The notes under the pieces are model-generated. The model ran no database searches, was not told where the DNA came from, and saw only the letters and a list, made by a program, of their open reading frames with translations. DNA of 64,000 nucleotides from Synechococcus sp. PROS-7-1. Its GTDB lineage: Bacteria > Cyanobacteriota > Cyanobacteriia > PCC-6307 > Cyanobiaceae. Both the position numbers and the translations under genes were made by a program. Below, piece by piece: positions 17,542 through 26,169 of this stretch. The stretch spans positions 1,632,572 to 1,696,571 of the forward strand of contig NZ_CP047945.1 in NCBI RefSeq assembly GCF_014279795.1. The letters are read 5' to 3'. Position 1 is the first letter of the stretch; every line of letters begins with the position of its first letter.

Positions 17542-17838
17542 CTACTTTCGTCGACTCTTTTCTTGACGACCAATAGCAAAACCAACGAGCAGCCCTGCAG
17601 CCCCGCCGAAACTCCCCGCCGTGAGCCGTGTCACGGCCTGCCTCCCAAGCATTTGCGCGTAAGTGAAACTTAAGCCCAGCACGACGAGCCCTCCCGCCAA
17701 GGTCAGCACAATCCCTGAAGACGATGTTTTAGACGCAAGGTTTGAAGTGGTTGATTTCCTCACAGCCCCCTCAACAGCCGCGCGCTCGTGGTCGATCTCC
17801 TGCTGGAGCTTGTCAATGGCTTTCTGTGGGTTTTCCAT
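17542..17838 (-). CDS. small two-helix membrane protein with N-terminal coiled region
   Basis: 98 residues from ATG 17838. The N-terminus (KAIDKLQQEIDHERAAVEG) is a likely coiled coil, then two hydrophobic helices (about 41-62 and 74-92, the second Gly-rich: GGAAGLLVGFAIG) and a basic end (RQEKSRRK). The pattern recalls small stress or phage-shock-type accessory membrane proteins but no family is certain. Confidence 0.55.
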   Translation of the reverse strand: MENPQKAIDKLQQEIDHERAAVEGAVRKSTTSNLASKTSSSGIVLTLAGGLVVLGLSFTYAQMLGRQAVTRLTAGSFGGAAGLLVGFAIGRQEKSRRK

Positions 17839-18205
17839 CGCTCTATTTTGGCTTTTGAAGGTGAGCTGCAATCCTCAACTCTCAGATGCTCACTCCACCT
17901 CCTTTTACCAAGTCGGTGCAGCAAAAGCAGAAGCAACTGCTGGAAGCAATCCCCACTGAAGGAACGTCAGGTCGTCCCATTCGAACGAGACAGCAGAGTC
18001 AGCGGCGACATTGGCTGATGAGATGAAGCAGCTACAGCATTACTAGGAGACGGCTGCTTGCTGATGGCTTTCGTGCGCTAGAAGCGTACGCCGATGCCTC
18101 GTCTGGGCACATGGTGATGATTGTGGACGCGCAATCGCACTACCTCTAGGCGGTTTTACTACCGCTTTTGTCATCGGTGGGGTGTCCCACTAGCTGAAAA
18201 CCTAG
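17839..18205 (+). other. gene-poor stretch before tRNA-Ala
   Basis: About 370 bases without a convincing gene. It holds one weak small reading frame (17886-18026), an open but start-less frame around 18027-18135 that may be a decayed coding remnant, and three short inverted repeats between 18150 and 18208 next to the tRNA 3' end. No promoter is clear. Confidence 0.4.
17886..18026 (+). CDS. possible 46-residue basic peptide
   Basis: ATG 17886 to TGA 18026. The peptide is Gln/Arg/Lys-rich (KSVQQKQKQLLEA, later RTRQQSQRRHW) with no hydrophobic segment. It lies divergently from the two-helix membrane protein, 47 bases from its start. Nothing beyond an open frame and a start codon supports it. 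Confidence 0.25.
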   Translation: MLTPPPFTKSVQQKQKQLLEAIPTEGTSGRPIRTRQQSQRRHWLMR

Positions 18206-18208
18206 TGG
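18187..18208 (-). terminator. inverted repeat at the 3' end of tRNA-Ala
   Basis: A perfect 7-base inverted repeat (CCACTAG ... CTAGTGG, 8-base loop) begins inside the last bases of the tRNA and runs downstream of it on the minus strand. A second overlapping hairpin (18177-18190, GTGGG/CCCAC) would compete with it. There is no long T-run, so it may guide 3' processing rather than classical rho-independent termination. Confidence 0.35.
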
Positions 18209-18278
18209 AGCCAAGGAGACTCGAACTCCTGACCCCCTGCATGCCATGCAGGTGCTCTACCAGCTGAGCTATGGCCCC
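18206..18278 (-). tRNA. trnA-GGC: tRNA-Ala (anticodon GGC)
   Basis: Read on the minus strand the 73 bases fold as a complete cloverleaf. The 7-bp acceptor stem starts GGGGCCA, the D-arm has AGCTCAGCTGGTAGAGC, and the anticodon stem CCTGC/GCAGG closes the loop ATGGCAT with anticodon GGC. The T-arm contains GTTCGAGTC. G3-U70, the alanine identity pair, is present. The 3' CCA is not encoded. Confidence 0.97.
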
Positions 18279-18353
18279 AATCCGCAAAGAAAGCCTTAGC
18301 CGTCCCTACGTCGTGTCGAAGCTTACAACGCCACGAGGGCGAAGGGTTCGGCG

Positions 18354-18977
18354 CTACACCTGCCGCCACACGGCAGCCAGCTTTCCTTGCACCTGCACTT
18401 GATCAGCAGGCAGCTCGATCGGCTCATAGGCAGGATTGGCCGCCTCCAGCCGAACCACCGCACCATCACGGTGGAAATGCTTGAGGGTGGTTCCGCTGCC
18501 CGGCACCAATGCGCTCACGATCGTTCCTTCACGCAAGCGGGATGGCTCCGTGACGGGCTCCATCAGCACCACATCACCATCGGCGATGTGCGCATCCACC
18601 ATCGAGTCACCGTTCACCGTGAGAGCAAACAACCCGCGGGTTTCCAGAACAGGAGCCAGGTCTAGCCGCTCCTGCACGTCATCAAAGGTTTCCACCAATC
18701 CGCCAGCCGCGACAGCGCCCAGCACGGGAATGCCTGACGCCACACCCCCTAGCAACTGCAGCGTGCGCGCCTGCCCCTCCTGCCAGGTAATCCACCCTTT
18801 CTGCTGAAGGTGACGCAGCCGGCTCTGAACCGGCGCAGGGGAGCGCAGACCCATGGCCTGCATCATCTGACGAATCGAGGGGCTGTGGTGATGGCTGCCG
18901 ATGTAGTCAGCAAGCCATTCGTACAACTCCTGCTGAGCAGACGTGAGCGGCTCGGGGGATCCAGCGGGCACCGGCAA
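18354..18977 (-). CDS. lexA: LexA-family repressor
   Basis: 207 residues from TTG 18977 (GTG 18971 also possible). The N-terminal winged helix (about 10-70) is followed by the self-cleavage domain: scissile Ala91-Gly92 in GAVAAGGL, nucleophile Ser125 in NGDSMVD and general base Lys166 in TTLKHF, so autoproteolysis looks intact. LexA represses SOS genes in many bacteria; in some cyanobacteria it controls carbon or redox genes instead. A sequence close to the cyanobacterial LexA box lies just upstream, suggesting autoregulation. Confidence 0.93.
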   Translation of the reverse strand: MPVPAGSPEPLTSAQQELYEWLADYIGSHHHSPSIRQMMQAMGLRSPAPVQSRLRHLQQKGWITWQEGQARTLQLLGGVASGIPVLGAVAAGGLVETFDDVQERLDLAPVLETRGLFALTVNGDSMVDAHIADGDVVLMEPVTEPSRLREGTIVSALVPGSGTTLKHFHRDGAVVRLEAANPAYEPIELPADQVQVQGKLAAVWRQV

Positions 18978-18991
18978 TGCAAATGTTCGTC

Positions 18992-19005
18992 AATACATGT
19001 GTACC
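18992..19005 (-). promoter_or_regulatory. probable LexA box upstream of lexA
   Basis: On the minus strand the site reads GGTACACATGTATT, 15 bases before the TTG start. It fits the cyanobacterial LexA consensus RGTACNNNDGTWCB at all but one fixed position (T in place of the last C). Position and orientation fit autorepression of lexA; binding is not demonstrated. Confidence 0.5.
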
Positions 19006-19030
19006 GGTGAGAAGCGAATCGCGCAAGGGC

Positions 19031-19471
19031 TCAACCAGGCCGCTGCAATCCGCAGATCCACTGAACCTTGGCAGAAGTGCCATCACGGCCTACGTAATCC
19101 ACCCACGTCCCCTGGGCAGACAAACGCTGCAAGCGTTGCTGGTTGCAGAGCGCACGCATGCGCACCAAACGAACCGCCCAGTTGTCAGCGTCTTTTTTCT
19201 GAATCAGCAGCGCGCCATCAAACTCCACCCCCATGCGAGTGCGCGTCGGATCAGCGAGATACTCCCCAGCACGAAGCGCAGGAGTATGCAGTCCCTCCAT
19301 GAACAGCCAGGGGCGTGCCGGCAGGTCGCCGGACTGCGTGAGCTGTTCGCGCGTTTTCGCCCACATCGGCGATTCCGTCTGAGGCTGCCAGGTTTCAGCT
19401 GGAGCTGGTGCCCCGAGGGCCAGCGCGGCCAGCAGGGACGCACCACCAAGACGCAACATCCGCATCATCAC
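19031..19471 (-). CDS. secreted conserved hypothetical protein
   Basis: 146 residues with a signal peptide (about 1-26, ending APAE). The mature part is mixed alpha/beta with two Cys near the C-terminal half (ALCNQQ, WICGLQ) that could pair. Last gene of a three-gene unit: its ATG overlaps the stop of the 85-residue gene by four bases. Family not recognised beyond a picocyanobacterial feel. Confidence 0.65.
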   Translation of the reverse strand: MMMRMLRLGGASLLAALALGAPAPAETWQPQTESPMWAKTREQLTQSGDLPARPWLFMEGLHTPALRAGEYLADPTRTRMGVEFDGALLIQKKDADNWAVRLVRMRALCNQQRLQRLSAQGTWVDYVGRDGTSAKVQWICGLQRPG

Positions 19472-19725
19472 GACACCTCTTGGTCTGGGGCGGACTCGGT
19501 CCGTTGACGGATCAGCTCTGCCAGCATTTTGAGCTTGGCGTTTTCCGATTCCGACGCCCGCGACGCCATCCAGGAACTGGCTGCTTTGAGCTGGGCGAGC
19601 TGCTGAAGCAGCGAAAGGGCAGTTTCGCGGAGGGTTTCAAGGTCGTCGCACTCCCGAATGAAGCGGCCCCATTTCTCCGTTTCAAACGACTGCTCAAGTC
19701 CGCGCTCGAGGGGATCAATGCTCAT
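19468..19725 (-). CDS. small helical protein, picocyanobacterial type
   Basis: 85 residues, soluble, almost entirely helical and acidic: PLERGLEQSFETEKWGRF then LETLRETALSLLQQLAQL. The amphipathic heptads suggest a coiled-coil or helical-hairpin adaptor. Coupled by ATGA overlaps to genes on both sides, so it is translated with them. I recall similar short proteins in marine Synechococcus and Prochlorococcus but no assigned function. Confidence 0.65.
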   Translation of the reverse strand: MSIDPLERGLEQSFETEKWGRFIRECDDLETLRETALSLLQQLAQLKAASSWMASRASESENAKLKMLAELIRQRTESAPDQEVS

Positions 19726-19868
19726 GACGGCATCTCCATCTCCGCCATCGGATCAGGCTCTCCCTCACTGATGGCTTTCGCCCGTCGGTAAAAAGCGCTC
19801 TCCGTGTCACCGGAGGCCTCCAACGCTTCCATGATTTGCTTCCAGTTGTCCCGTTCCTGCTGGTCCAT
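19722..19868 (-). CDS. 48-residue acidic peptide, first gene of a coupled trio
   Basis: Read from ATG 19868 (the frame extends 25 codons upstream but with poor coding character). Acidic and helical, ending in a Met/Glu/Pro-rich tail (GEPDPMAEMEMPS). The stop overlaps the start of the 85-residue gene by four bases, which supports it as a real gene. Function unknown. Confidence 0.55.
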   Translation of the reverse strand: MDQQERDNWKQIMEALEASGDTESAFYRRAKAISEGEPDPMAEMEMPS

Positions 19869-19987
19869 CACGAGCGCAGAGAGTTTCCAGACCCTAAGCC
19901 GATTAAGGGAGCGCGCTTGAAGCATCTTCAAGCCAACCGCCACATCCTCCGTTGGATGGCTAACACGACAAAAAGAGCAATGCCCTC

Positions 19988-20329
19988 ATGCTGATCACCA
20001 CGACCCCCACCATTGAAGGGCGGAAGATCCTTCACTACCGGGGGCTCGTTACTGGTGAAACCATCATTGGGGCAAATATTTTCCGAGACATCCTGGCAAG
20101 CATCACGGATGTGATCGGAGGGCGATCGAAAGCTTACGAAGACGCCTTAATGACAGCTCGTGATAACGCGATCGAAGAAATGAAAAATCGAGCAACGCTG
20201 ATGCAAGCCAACGCGATCGTTGGCGTTGATTTGGATTACGAAGTGTTTGGTGAAGGGGGAATGATGATGGTCTCCGTCAGCGGCACCGCCGTGTTACTCG
20301 AAGGTGGCACAGGCGTACCCCTGGCTTGA
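19988..20329 (+). CDS. YbjQ family (UPF0145) protein
   Basis: 113 residues spanning the whole family domain: the N-terminal strand [21 protein letters not shown], a helix with the conserved [16 protein letters not shown], and the C-terminal strands [14 protein letters not shown]. These proteins assemble into pentameric or higher rings and were named as putative heavy-metal-binding; the true ligand is not established. Stands alone, transcribed away from the three-gene unit at 19.0-19.9 kb. Confidence 0.88.
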   Translation: MLITTTPTIEGRKILHYRGLVTGETIIGANIFRDILASITDVIGGRSKAYEDALMTARDNAIEEMKNRATLMQANAIVGVDLDYEVFGEGGMMMVSVSGTAVLLEGGTGVPLA

Positions 20330-20396
20330 GTAGACCTTGTGAATCTGACGATGACTTGACCAGGCCATCGTCAGCTGGTGGTGGCAAGTTGTGGGC

Positions 20397-22409
20397 ATGA
20401 ATGAAGCCAAGATCCCCGTGCAACTCCTGGTCAAGGGACTCTCAACCGCTGTGGCAGCGACCGTGCTCAGCACAGTGGCAACGCAGGCCGAAGTGAACCA
20501 ACCCGTTCCGATCAGGGGGCGGGTTCTGGCTGCAGGGAAGGCGCTCCCTAACGCTGAGGTGATCCTGATGGCCGCCAACGGCCGTCAAAAAGCAATCTCG
20601 CTGGGAAGCACCCGCACGGATGGTCAGGGACGCTTCAAGTTGGGACTCCCCAGTGATGCCAACCAGCAGCTTTACCTGCTCGCCCATTCCGGTCCGATCA
20701 GCCAGCTGCTGCTTCTGGGGAAGCGGCGACCGCAACGGGTCGTACTCAACGAGCTGGGAACCATCGCCTCAAGCGTGACGGCAGCCCAGTTCCTGCAGGG
20801 CAAGGACCTCTCAGGGTCTCCCATGGCGCTCTCGATTGCAGCCAACAACGTTGAGCACTTCGTGGACAAGAGCAGCGGCACCTGGGGGCGAACGGTGATT
20901 GACGCCAACAATGGCCCCCAATCCACAACCTTGGCACGCCTTGGAACGCTCGGAAATCTGCTGGCCCTCTGCGGTCTGCCGAGTCGACAGGATGCCTGCA
21001 GCCAACTGCTGACGTTTGATCGCAGCGGCATGGGGAGCACCCTGGGCGTGGCCCAGAGCCTGGCCCGCCGCCCCTGGCAGGGAGCAGGGGCATTGTTCGA
21101 TCTATTCGACAAGGCCTACCCGGCCCCGGTAACGGCCAATCCAGAGGAGCGACGGAGTGAGGTGACCTACCTGCCGTATCTCTCGTGGCGTCCTGAGGAT
21201 TTCGCCCTTTCTTTGAAATTCAGTGGTGGCGGTGTTTACAGCGCCGGGCGGATCAGCTTCGCCGCTGATGGAACCATGTGGAGCGGTCAAAACTGGATGC
21301 CGGGATCCCAGTCTGGGTCGATCCGCGGCATCGGCGGAGGACTGGCGGCACTCAGGCCCGATGGATCCCCACTTTCACCTGCCATCACTGGCTTTACCGG
21401 TATGGGAATCGACGGCGTTGGCTGGGGTACGGCAGTGGGTGAAGAGAAGGTATGGCTGTCGTCGTTCAGCAGCACCATTGGAGTCTTCGATTTACAAGGT
21501 CGCCCCCTCGGCCCAGCCCAGGGCATCACGTTGGATGGCCGCATCGGACAGGGTCAGGGCATTGGCATTGCCCGCAACGGTGATGTTTGGGTCGCAGATT
21601 CCACCCGGGATCAGCTTGTGCACTTTCCTGGCGGTGATCACAACCGCGGGCGGATTGTTCAGGTCGACGGCTTAAAGGCTCCGTTCGGCATCGCGATTGA
21701 TCGATCCAACAGAGTTTGGATCAGTAATTCCCGGGGTAACAATGTCACTGTCTTTGCCGCAGATGAGCCGGCCCAAGCGCAGCAGATCACAGTGGGCTTA
21801 GGGGTGCGCGGAATCGCCCATGACAGCCGAGGGAATACTTGGGTTGCCAGCAACATGACACCTGGTTTTCCTGCACCGACATTCCCGTCCGGCGAGATTC
21901 CGATCATGAAGGAATTTGAGGTGGCCTACCGCAACCTCGCGGCCCATTCCAAGCAACTTCCAACAGGAACGATTCACTTGATCCCCGCCAGCGATGGTGC
22001 CTCACCCCGCCGTGCCGTTCTCAAACAGAAAGCCAAGCAGGGCAGCAGCCTGAATGTGCCTTGGGGGTTGTCAATTGACGGGAAGGACAACGTCTGGGTG
22101 GGTAATTTCCTCGGCACCGGGCTGCTACAGCTATGCGGTGCTGATCCTCGCCAATGCCCCGAAGGACGCAGCAGCGGAGATCTGATCCACACCTACGTGA
22201 ATGGCAACACCCAGTCGGTGACCGACGTAGCGATCGACCCGGCAGGAAATGTCTGGTACGCCAACAACTGGAATGTTCTGGATGCGGTGGCCATGAGCGA
22301 TCCACCCCGCAGAAACTCCACCAAGGCGGGCGGCGATGGAGTGGTTGTGTTCTATGGCCTTGCGGCACCTGTCCGCACTCCCCTAATTGGGCCAGTCCGA
22401 AGACCCTGA
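20397..22409 (+). CDS. secreted NHL/SMP-30-type beta-propeller protein
   Basis: 670 residues from ATG 20397. A signal peptide (about 1-30) is followed by a carboxypeptidase-regulatory-like beta sandwich (about 33-110, IRGRVLAAGKALPNAEV ... TRTDGQGRFKLGLP), a helical insert (about 125-240) and a long propeller (about 270-655). Blade motifs recur as GIAIDRSNRVWISNSRGNN, GIARNGDVWVADSTRDQ and LSIDGKDNVWVGNF. The fold resembles SMP-30/Vgb-like lyases and lactonases, but catalytic residues were not identified. Periplasmic or outer-surface location is likely. Confidence 0.8.
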   Translation: MNEAKIPVQLLVKGLSTAVAATVLSTVATQAEVNQPVPIRGRVLAAGKALPNAEVILMAANGRQKAISLGSTRTDGQGRFKLGLPSDANQQLYLLAHSGPISQLLLLGKRRPQRVVLNELGTIASSVTAAQFLQGKDLSGSPMALSIAANNVEHFVDKSSGTWGRTVIDANNGPQSTTLARLGTLGNLLALCGLPSRQDACSQLLTFDRSGMGSTLGVAQSLARRPWQGAGALFDLFDKAYPAPVTANPEERRSEVTYLPYLSWRPEDFALSLKFSGGGVYSAGRISFAADGTMWSGQNWMPGSQSGSIRGIGGGLAALRPDGSPLSPAITGFTGMGIDGVGWGTAVGEEKVWLSSFSSTIGVFDLQGRPLGPAQGITLDGRIGQGQGIGIARNGDVWVADSTRDQLVHFPGGDHNRGRIVQVDGLKAPFGIAIDRSNRVWISNSRGNNVTVFAADEPAQAQQITVGLGVRGIAHDSRGNTWVASNMTPGFPAPTFPSGEIPIMKEFEVAYRNLAAHSKQLPTGTIHLIPASDGASPRRAVLKQKAKQGSSLNVPWGLSIDGKDNVWVGNFLGTGLLQLCGADPRQCPEGRSSGDLIHTYVNGNTQSVTDVAIDPAGNVWYANNWNVLDAVAMSDPPRRNSTKAGGDGVVVFYGLAAPVRTPLIGPVRRP

Positions 22410-22416
22410 GATGGGT

Positions 22417-23187
22417 TCAACCCTTGGTATTGATGGCTGCGTGAGTCGTGCTGAGGCGCTTGATGAACGCGGCGGTCACAGACGCCACGGTGCGCCATTC
22501 CGCGTCTGTGGTGATCAGGTGTCCGCTGTTCTCTAACCACTGAAGCTCCACAGCAGAAGAGCTGACCCGCTGACGCAGACGATTCACACCGCGCACCGTG
22601 ATCACCCGATCAAGACGACTGGCCATCACCAGCAAGGGTTGCCTCACCTCCGCCAGATGGCGGCGCGTGTCGGCAATCAGCTCCAGAACCTTCACGCTGC
22701 AGCGAGATGGCCAGCGGTTGTAGGTCCAGATGCGCTCAGCGGTGGTGGGATCAACGAAGTCATCAGGGGGCCGCGGAACCGAAGCCAGAACCTTGGCCAG
22801 CAACGGTGCGATCAGAGCACGCGGATCACCGCTGATGATCGGTGGTGAATAGGTGATCACACCTTGGATGGACGGTCGCCGCCGCGCCACTTGCAACGCC
22901 AGGATCGATCCCAACGACAAACCACCCACCACCACGCTCTGACCTTGCTGCTGCAAGCGATCGACCACGGCCTCGATCTGATTGAGCCATTGATCAGGAT
23001 CCACCGGCATCAGATCCTCGAGGCAGGTGCCATGCCCAGCGAGCAAGGGGCACTCCACCCCATAGCCCTCGCGCTGCAAAGAGTCGGCCAGCAGACCCAT
23101 CTCAGCAGGTGATCCGGTGTAGCCATGAATCAACACCACGGTGGTGGAACCACCCGGTAGAACAATCGGATCGGGTGAGGCGCCCAC
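22417..23187 (-). CDS. alpha/beta-hydrolase (carboxylesterase/monoacylglycerol lipase-like)
   Basis: 256 residues from GTG 23187, four bases after the argF stop; a longer frame would overlap argF by 44 bases. The oxyanion loop VVLIHGYTGSPAEMG, nucleophile elbow GGLSLGS, acid Asp in ASRLDRVI and catalytic His in NSGHLI form a complete triad, resembling the Est30 thermostable carboxylesterase group. It should cleave short-chain esters in the cytoplasm. Probably co-transcribed with argF. Confidence 0.85.
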   Translation of the reverse strand: MGASPDPIVLPGGSTTVVLIHGYTGSPAEMGLLADSLQREGYGVECPLLAGHGTCLEDLMPVDPDQWLNQIEAVVDRLQQQGQSVVVGGLSLGSILALQVARRRPSIQGVITYSPPIISGDPRALIAPLLAKVLASVPRPPDDFVDPTTAERIWTYNRWPSRCSVKVLELIADTRRHLAEVRQPLLVMASRLDRVITVRGVNRLRQRVSSSAVELQWLENSGHLITTDAEWRTVASVTAAFIKRLSTTHAAINTKG

Positions 23188-23191
23188 GCCT

Positions 23192-24148
23192 TCAGAGTCC
23201 GCCCAGAACGGCCGCCAACAACGCCTGCTGGGCATGCAAACGGTTTTCGGCCTGATCGAAGATCCGACTTGAGGGGCCCTCCATCACACCGGCACTGATC
23301 TCCTCGCCGCGGTGTGCCGGCAAGCAGTGCAACACGATGGCGCGGGAATCAGCCTCCGCCAACAGATCCTCGTTGAGGCAGAAGCCCTGAAAAGCCCGCT
23401 CACGTTCGGCTTGTTCCTGCTCCTGGCCCATGGACGCCCACACATCGGTGTAAAGCGCTTGCGCCCCTCGCACGGCCTCCACTGGATCCGTGATCACGCT
23501 GATCTGCGCACCGCCAACAGACAACGCACGCGCCTGATCCACCACCCCAGGGAGTGGCTCAAATCCCTCAGGGCAACCGATGCGCACATTCACGCCAAGC
23601 AAGGCGCCACAGAGCATCAATGAGTGAGCCACATTGTTGCCATCTCCCACATACGCCAGGGTCTGACCCTGCAGATCGCCGAACACCTCCTGCATCGTGA
23701 GGAAATCAGCGAGGGCTTGGCAGGGGTGCTCCAGATCGGTAAGCGCATTGATCACCGGGATGGAGGCCCAGTGGGCGTAATCCGCCAACTCCTGCTGGGC
23801 GAAGGTGCGAATCGCCAGCACATCGCAGAAGCGGCTGAGCACACGTGCGGTGTCTTCCAGAGGCTCGCCGCGACCGAGTTGGGTGACCTGGGGATTGAGG
23901 TCAACGGTTTGACCACCGAGGCGGGCCATGGCCACCTGAAAGCTCACCCGGGTGCGCGTTGACGCTTTGGTGAAGATCAACCCCAGCACCCGATTGCCCA
24001 GATCAATCCGACGCTCGCCGTTTTTGAGCTGAATGGCCAGCTGTAGCAATGCCGCAGTCTGTTCTGCAGAAACATCGGCTGACGAAAGGAAGTCGCTGCC
24101 GCTCAACGCAGTGAGAGCGGCGGCGACACTGGTGGAGGCGGACGCCAT
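23192..24148 (-). CDS. argF: ornithine carbamoyltransferase
   Basis: 318 residues, standard length. Carbamoyl-phosphate site STRTR at 63-67, HPCQALADF at 141-149, the ornithine loop DVWASMGQE and HCLPAHRGEE near the C-terminus, all intact. It condenses ornithine with carbamoyl phosphate to citrulline in arginine synthesis (cytoplasm). Lies 52 bases downstream of ftsH on the same strand and just upstream of the esterase. Confidence 0.96.
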   Translation of the reverse strand: MASASTSVAAALTALSGSDFLSSADVSAEQTAALLQLAIQLKNGERRIDLGNRVLGLIFTKASTRTRVSFQVAMARLGGQTVDLNPQVTQLGRGEPLEDTARVLSRFCDVLAIRTFAQQELADYAHWASIPVINALTDLEHPCQALADFLTMQEVFGDLQGQTLAYVGDGNNVAHSLMLCGALLGVNVRIGCPEGFEPLPGVVDQARALSVGGAQISVITDPVEAVRGAQALYTDVWASMGQEQEQAERERAFQGFCLNEDLLAEADSRAIVLHCLPAHRGEEISAGVMEGPSSRIFDQAENRLHAQQALLAAVLGGL

Positions 24149-24200
24149 GGCTGGGCTTCAAACAGCTGTTATCAGGGACAAGTGGTGCATCCGTCAAGCC

Positions 24201-26078
24201 TCAGGCCGCAACGGCCTCAGGCATCACGCTGGCAGCCAGCATTTCCTTGAGGTCGTCGCCTTCGATCACTTCTTTCTCAAGGATCTTCTGAGCGATGGTT
24301 TCGAGAAGAGCCATGTTCTGGCGAAGGATCGCCAGGGCCTGCTCATGGGCGTTATCCACCAGGGCCCGCACTTCCCGATCAATGGCCTGCGCAGTGGCAT
24401 CACTCACCGTGCGGCGAGGGTTGTTGCCACCGCCGAGGAAGCGACCGCCACCCTGCTTGTCGTAAGCCAGTGGTCCGAGGGTGTCACTCATGCCGTAGGT
24501 GCCCACCATCTGCTCAGCGATGTCGGTCGCCCGCTGAAGGTCGTTGGCGGCTCCAGTGGTGATTTTGCCAAACACAATTTCCTCAGCTGATCGGCCGCCC
24601 AAGAGGGTGGCGATCTGTCCTTCCAGGTCTTCGCGGGAATTGAGGAAACGCTCCTCGGTGGGGAGTTGCAGGGTGTACCCCAAGGCACTCATGCCGCGAG
24701 GAACGATGGAGATCTTCGCCACCTTGCTGCCCCCGGGCATCAGGTGACCCACGATCGCGTGACCGACTTCGTGGTACGCCACAACCTTCTTTTCGTCGTC
24801 CTGCATCACCCGGCTCTTCTTCTCAAGACCGGCGACGACACGCTCGATCGCCTCATTGAGATCCCCTTGCTGCACCGAGGTCTGCTTATTGCGAGCTGCC
24901 AACAAGGCCGCTTCATTCACCAGGTTGGCCAGATCAGCACCGGCGAAGCCACTGGTGGCCTGAGCGATGCGATCAAGATCCACACCCTCAGCCAGCTTCA
25001 CCTTTTTGGCGTAGATCTCGAGAATCGTTTTGCGACCGGACAGATCCGGGCGATCCACGAGCACCTGGCGATCAAAACGTCCGGGACGCAGCAGCGCCGC
25101 ATCAAGAACCTCGGGCTGGTTGGTGGCAGCCAGCACAATCACGGGCTTGTCTTTGGAGGCAAAGCCATCCATTTCGGTGAGCAGCTGGTTGAGGGTCTGC
25201 TCCCGCTCATCGTTGCCGCCGACAACGCCCATCGAGCCTGAACGACTCTTACCAATCGCATCCAGTTCGTCGATGAAAATGATGCAAGGAGCGTTCTTTT
25301 TGGCCTGCTCAAACAGATCGCGCACCCTGGCCGCGCCGGCGCCCACAAAGAGCTCAACGAATTCCGAGCCGCTGATGATGAAAAACGGCACACCGGCTTC
25401 GCCGGCGACGGCTTTGGAGAGAAGAGTCTTGCCCGTTCCAGGAGGGCCAACCAACAACACACCCTTGGGAATCCGAGCCCCGATCTCGGTGTAACGCTCA
25501 GGGGTTTTGAGGAAATCGACGATTTCGGTGAGTTCGTCCTTGGCCTCATCCACACCCGCCACATCGTTAAAGGTCACCCGGGATTGCTCATCGGGCACGT
25601 AGACCTTGGCCTTGCTCTTGGTGAAGTTGAGCGCTCCCTGGGCCCCGCCGGCGCCCATGGAACGGCGGGCGAAGAACTGCAGCACAAGGATGAAGATCAG
25701 CGGGGGAACCACCCAACTGAGGATCGTGGTGAAGATGTTGGGTTTCTTCGGCGGTGCCGCTGCGAATTCCACGCCCTTGCTCTCCAGGCGCTGGGGGAGA
25801 TCCATGTCGAAAATCGGCGTGGTTGCCAGCACCGAAGGAGCACCTTCTTCGGCTTCGGCCAACTCGTAGCGAATCTGGTCCTGGGTGATGTAAGCGCGCT
25901 TCACGGCGCCATCATTCACCTGATCAATGAAAAGGGAATAGGGAACCCGAGGCACCTGCTGCATGCCCTGGTTGGGCAGAAAACTACTGACCAGCAGAAG
26001 TACTCCGAAACCGATCAACACGAGGTTGATAATTCCAAAGCGACGGTTGGGGCGGTTGTCGTCCTCGCGGATCGGCAT
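24201..26078 (-). CDS. ftsH: ATP-dependent zinc metalloprotease FtsH
   Basis: 625 residues. Two membrane helices (about 15-34 and 115-136) bracket a lumenal/periplasmic domain; then Walker A GPPGTGKT at 211-218, Walker B IIFIDE at 266-271, the SRH region (RPGRFDRQ) and the zinc site HEVGH at 436-440. FtsH degrades damaged membrane proteins; cyanobacteria have several, one set repairing photosystem II. Which paralogue this is cannot be settled here. The upstream gap (26079-26169) holds its promoter. Confidence 0.97.
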   Translation of the reverse strand: MPIREDDNRPNRRFGIINLVLIGFGVLLLVSSFLPNQGMQQVPRVPYSLFIDQVNDGAVKRAYITQDQIRYELAEAEEGAPSVLATTPIFDMDLPQRLESKGVEFAAAPPKKPNIFTTILSWVVPPLIFILVLQFFARRSMGAGGAQGALNFTKSKAKVYVPDEQSRVTFNDVAGVDEAKDELTEIVDFLKTPERYTEIGARIPKGVLLVGPPGTGKTLLSKAVAGEAGVPFFIISGSEFVELFVGAGAARVRDLFEQAKKNAPCIIFIDELDAIGKSRSGSMGVVGGNDEREQTLNQLLTEMDGFASKDKPVIVLAATNQPEVLDAALLRPGRFDRQVLVDRPDLSGRKTILEIYAKKVKLAEGVDLDRIAQATSGFAGADLANLVNEAALLAARNKQTSVQQGDLNEAIERVVAGLEKKSRVMQDDEKKVVAYHEVGHAIVGHLMPGGSKVAKISIVPRGMSALGYTLQLPTEERFLNSREDLEGQIATLLGGRSAEEIVFGKITTGAANDLQRATDIAEQMVGTYGMSDTLGPLAYDKQGGGRFLGGGNNPRRTVSDATAQAIDREVRALVDNAHEQALAILRQNMALLETIAQKILEKEVIEGDDLKEMLAASVMPEAVAA

Positions 26079-26169
26079 GTTGCGGGTCCCGATGATGCAC
26101 CCAAACTAAAGCTGTGATTTCGTTCTCGGCCGAATGAGTTGGGTGGAGAACCGAACGGGATCAAAGGCA

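Noticed and set aside
18027-18135. Start-less open frame reading LLADGFRALEAYADASSG
   Set aside because: Looks protein-like but lacks any start codon; at best a relic, not annotated as a gene.
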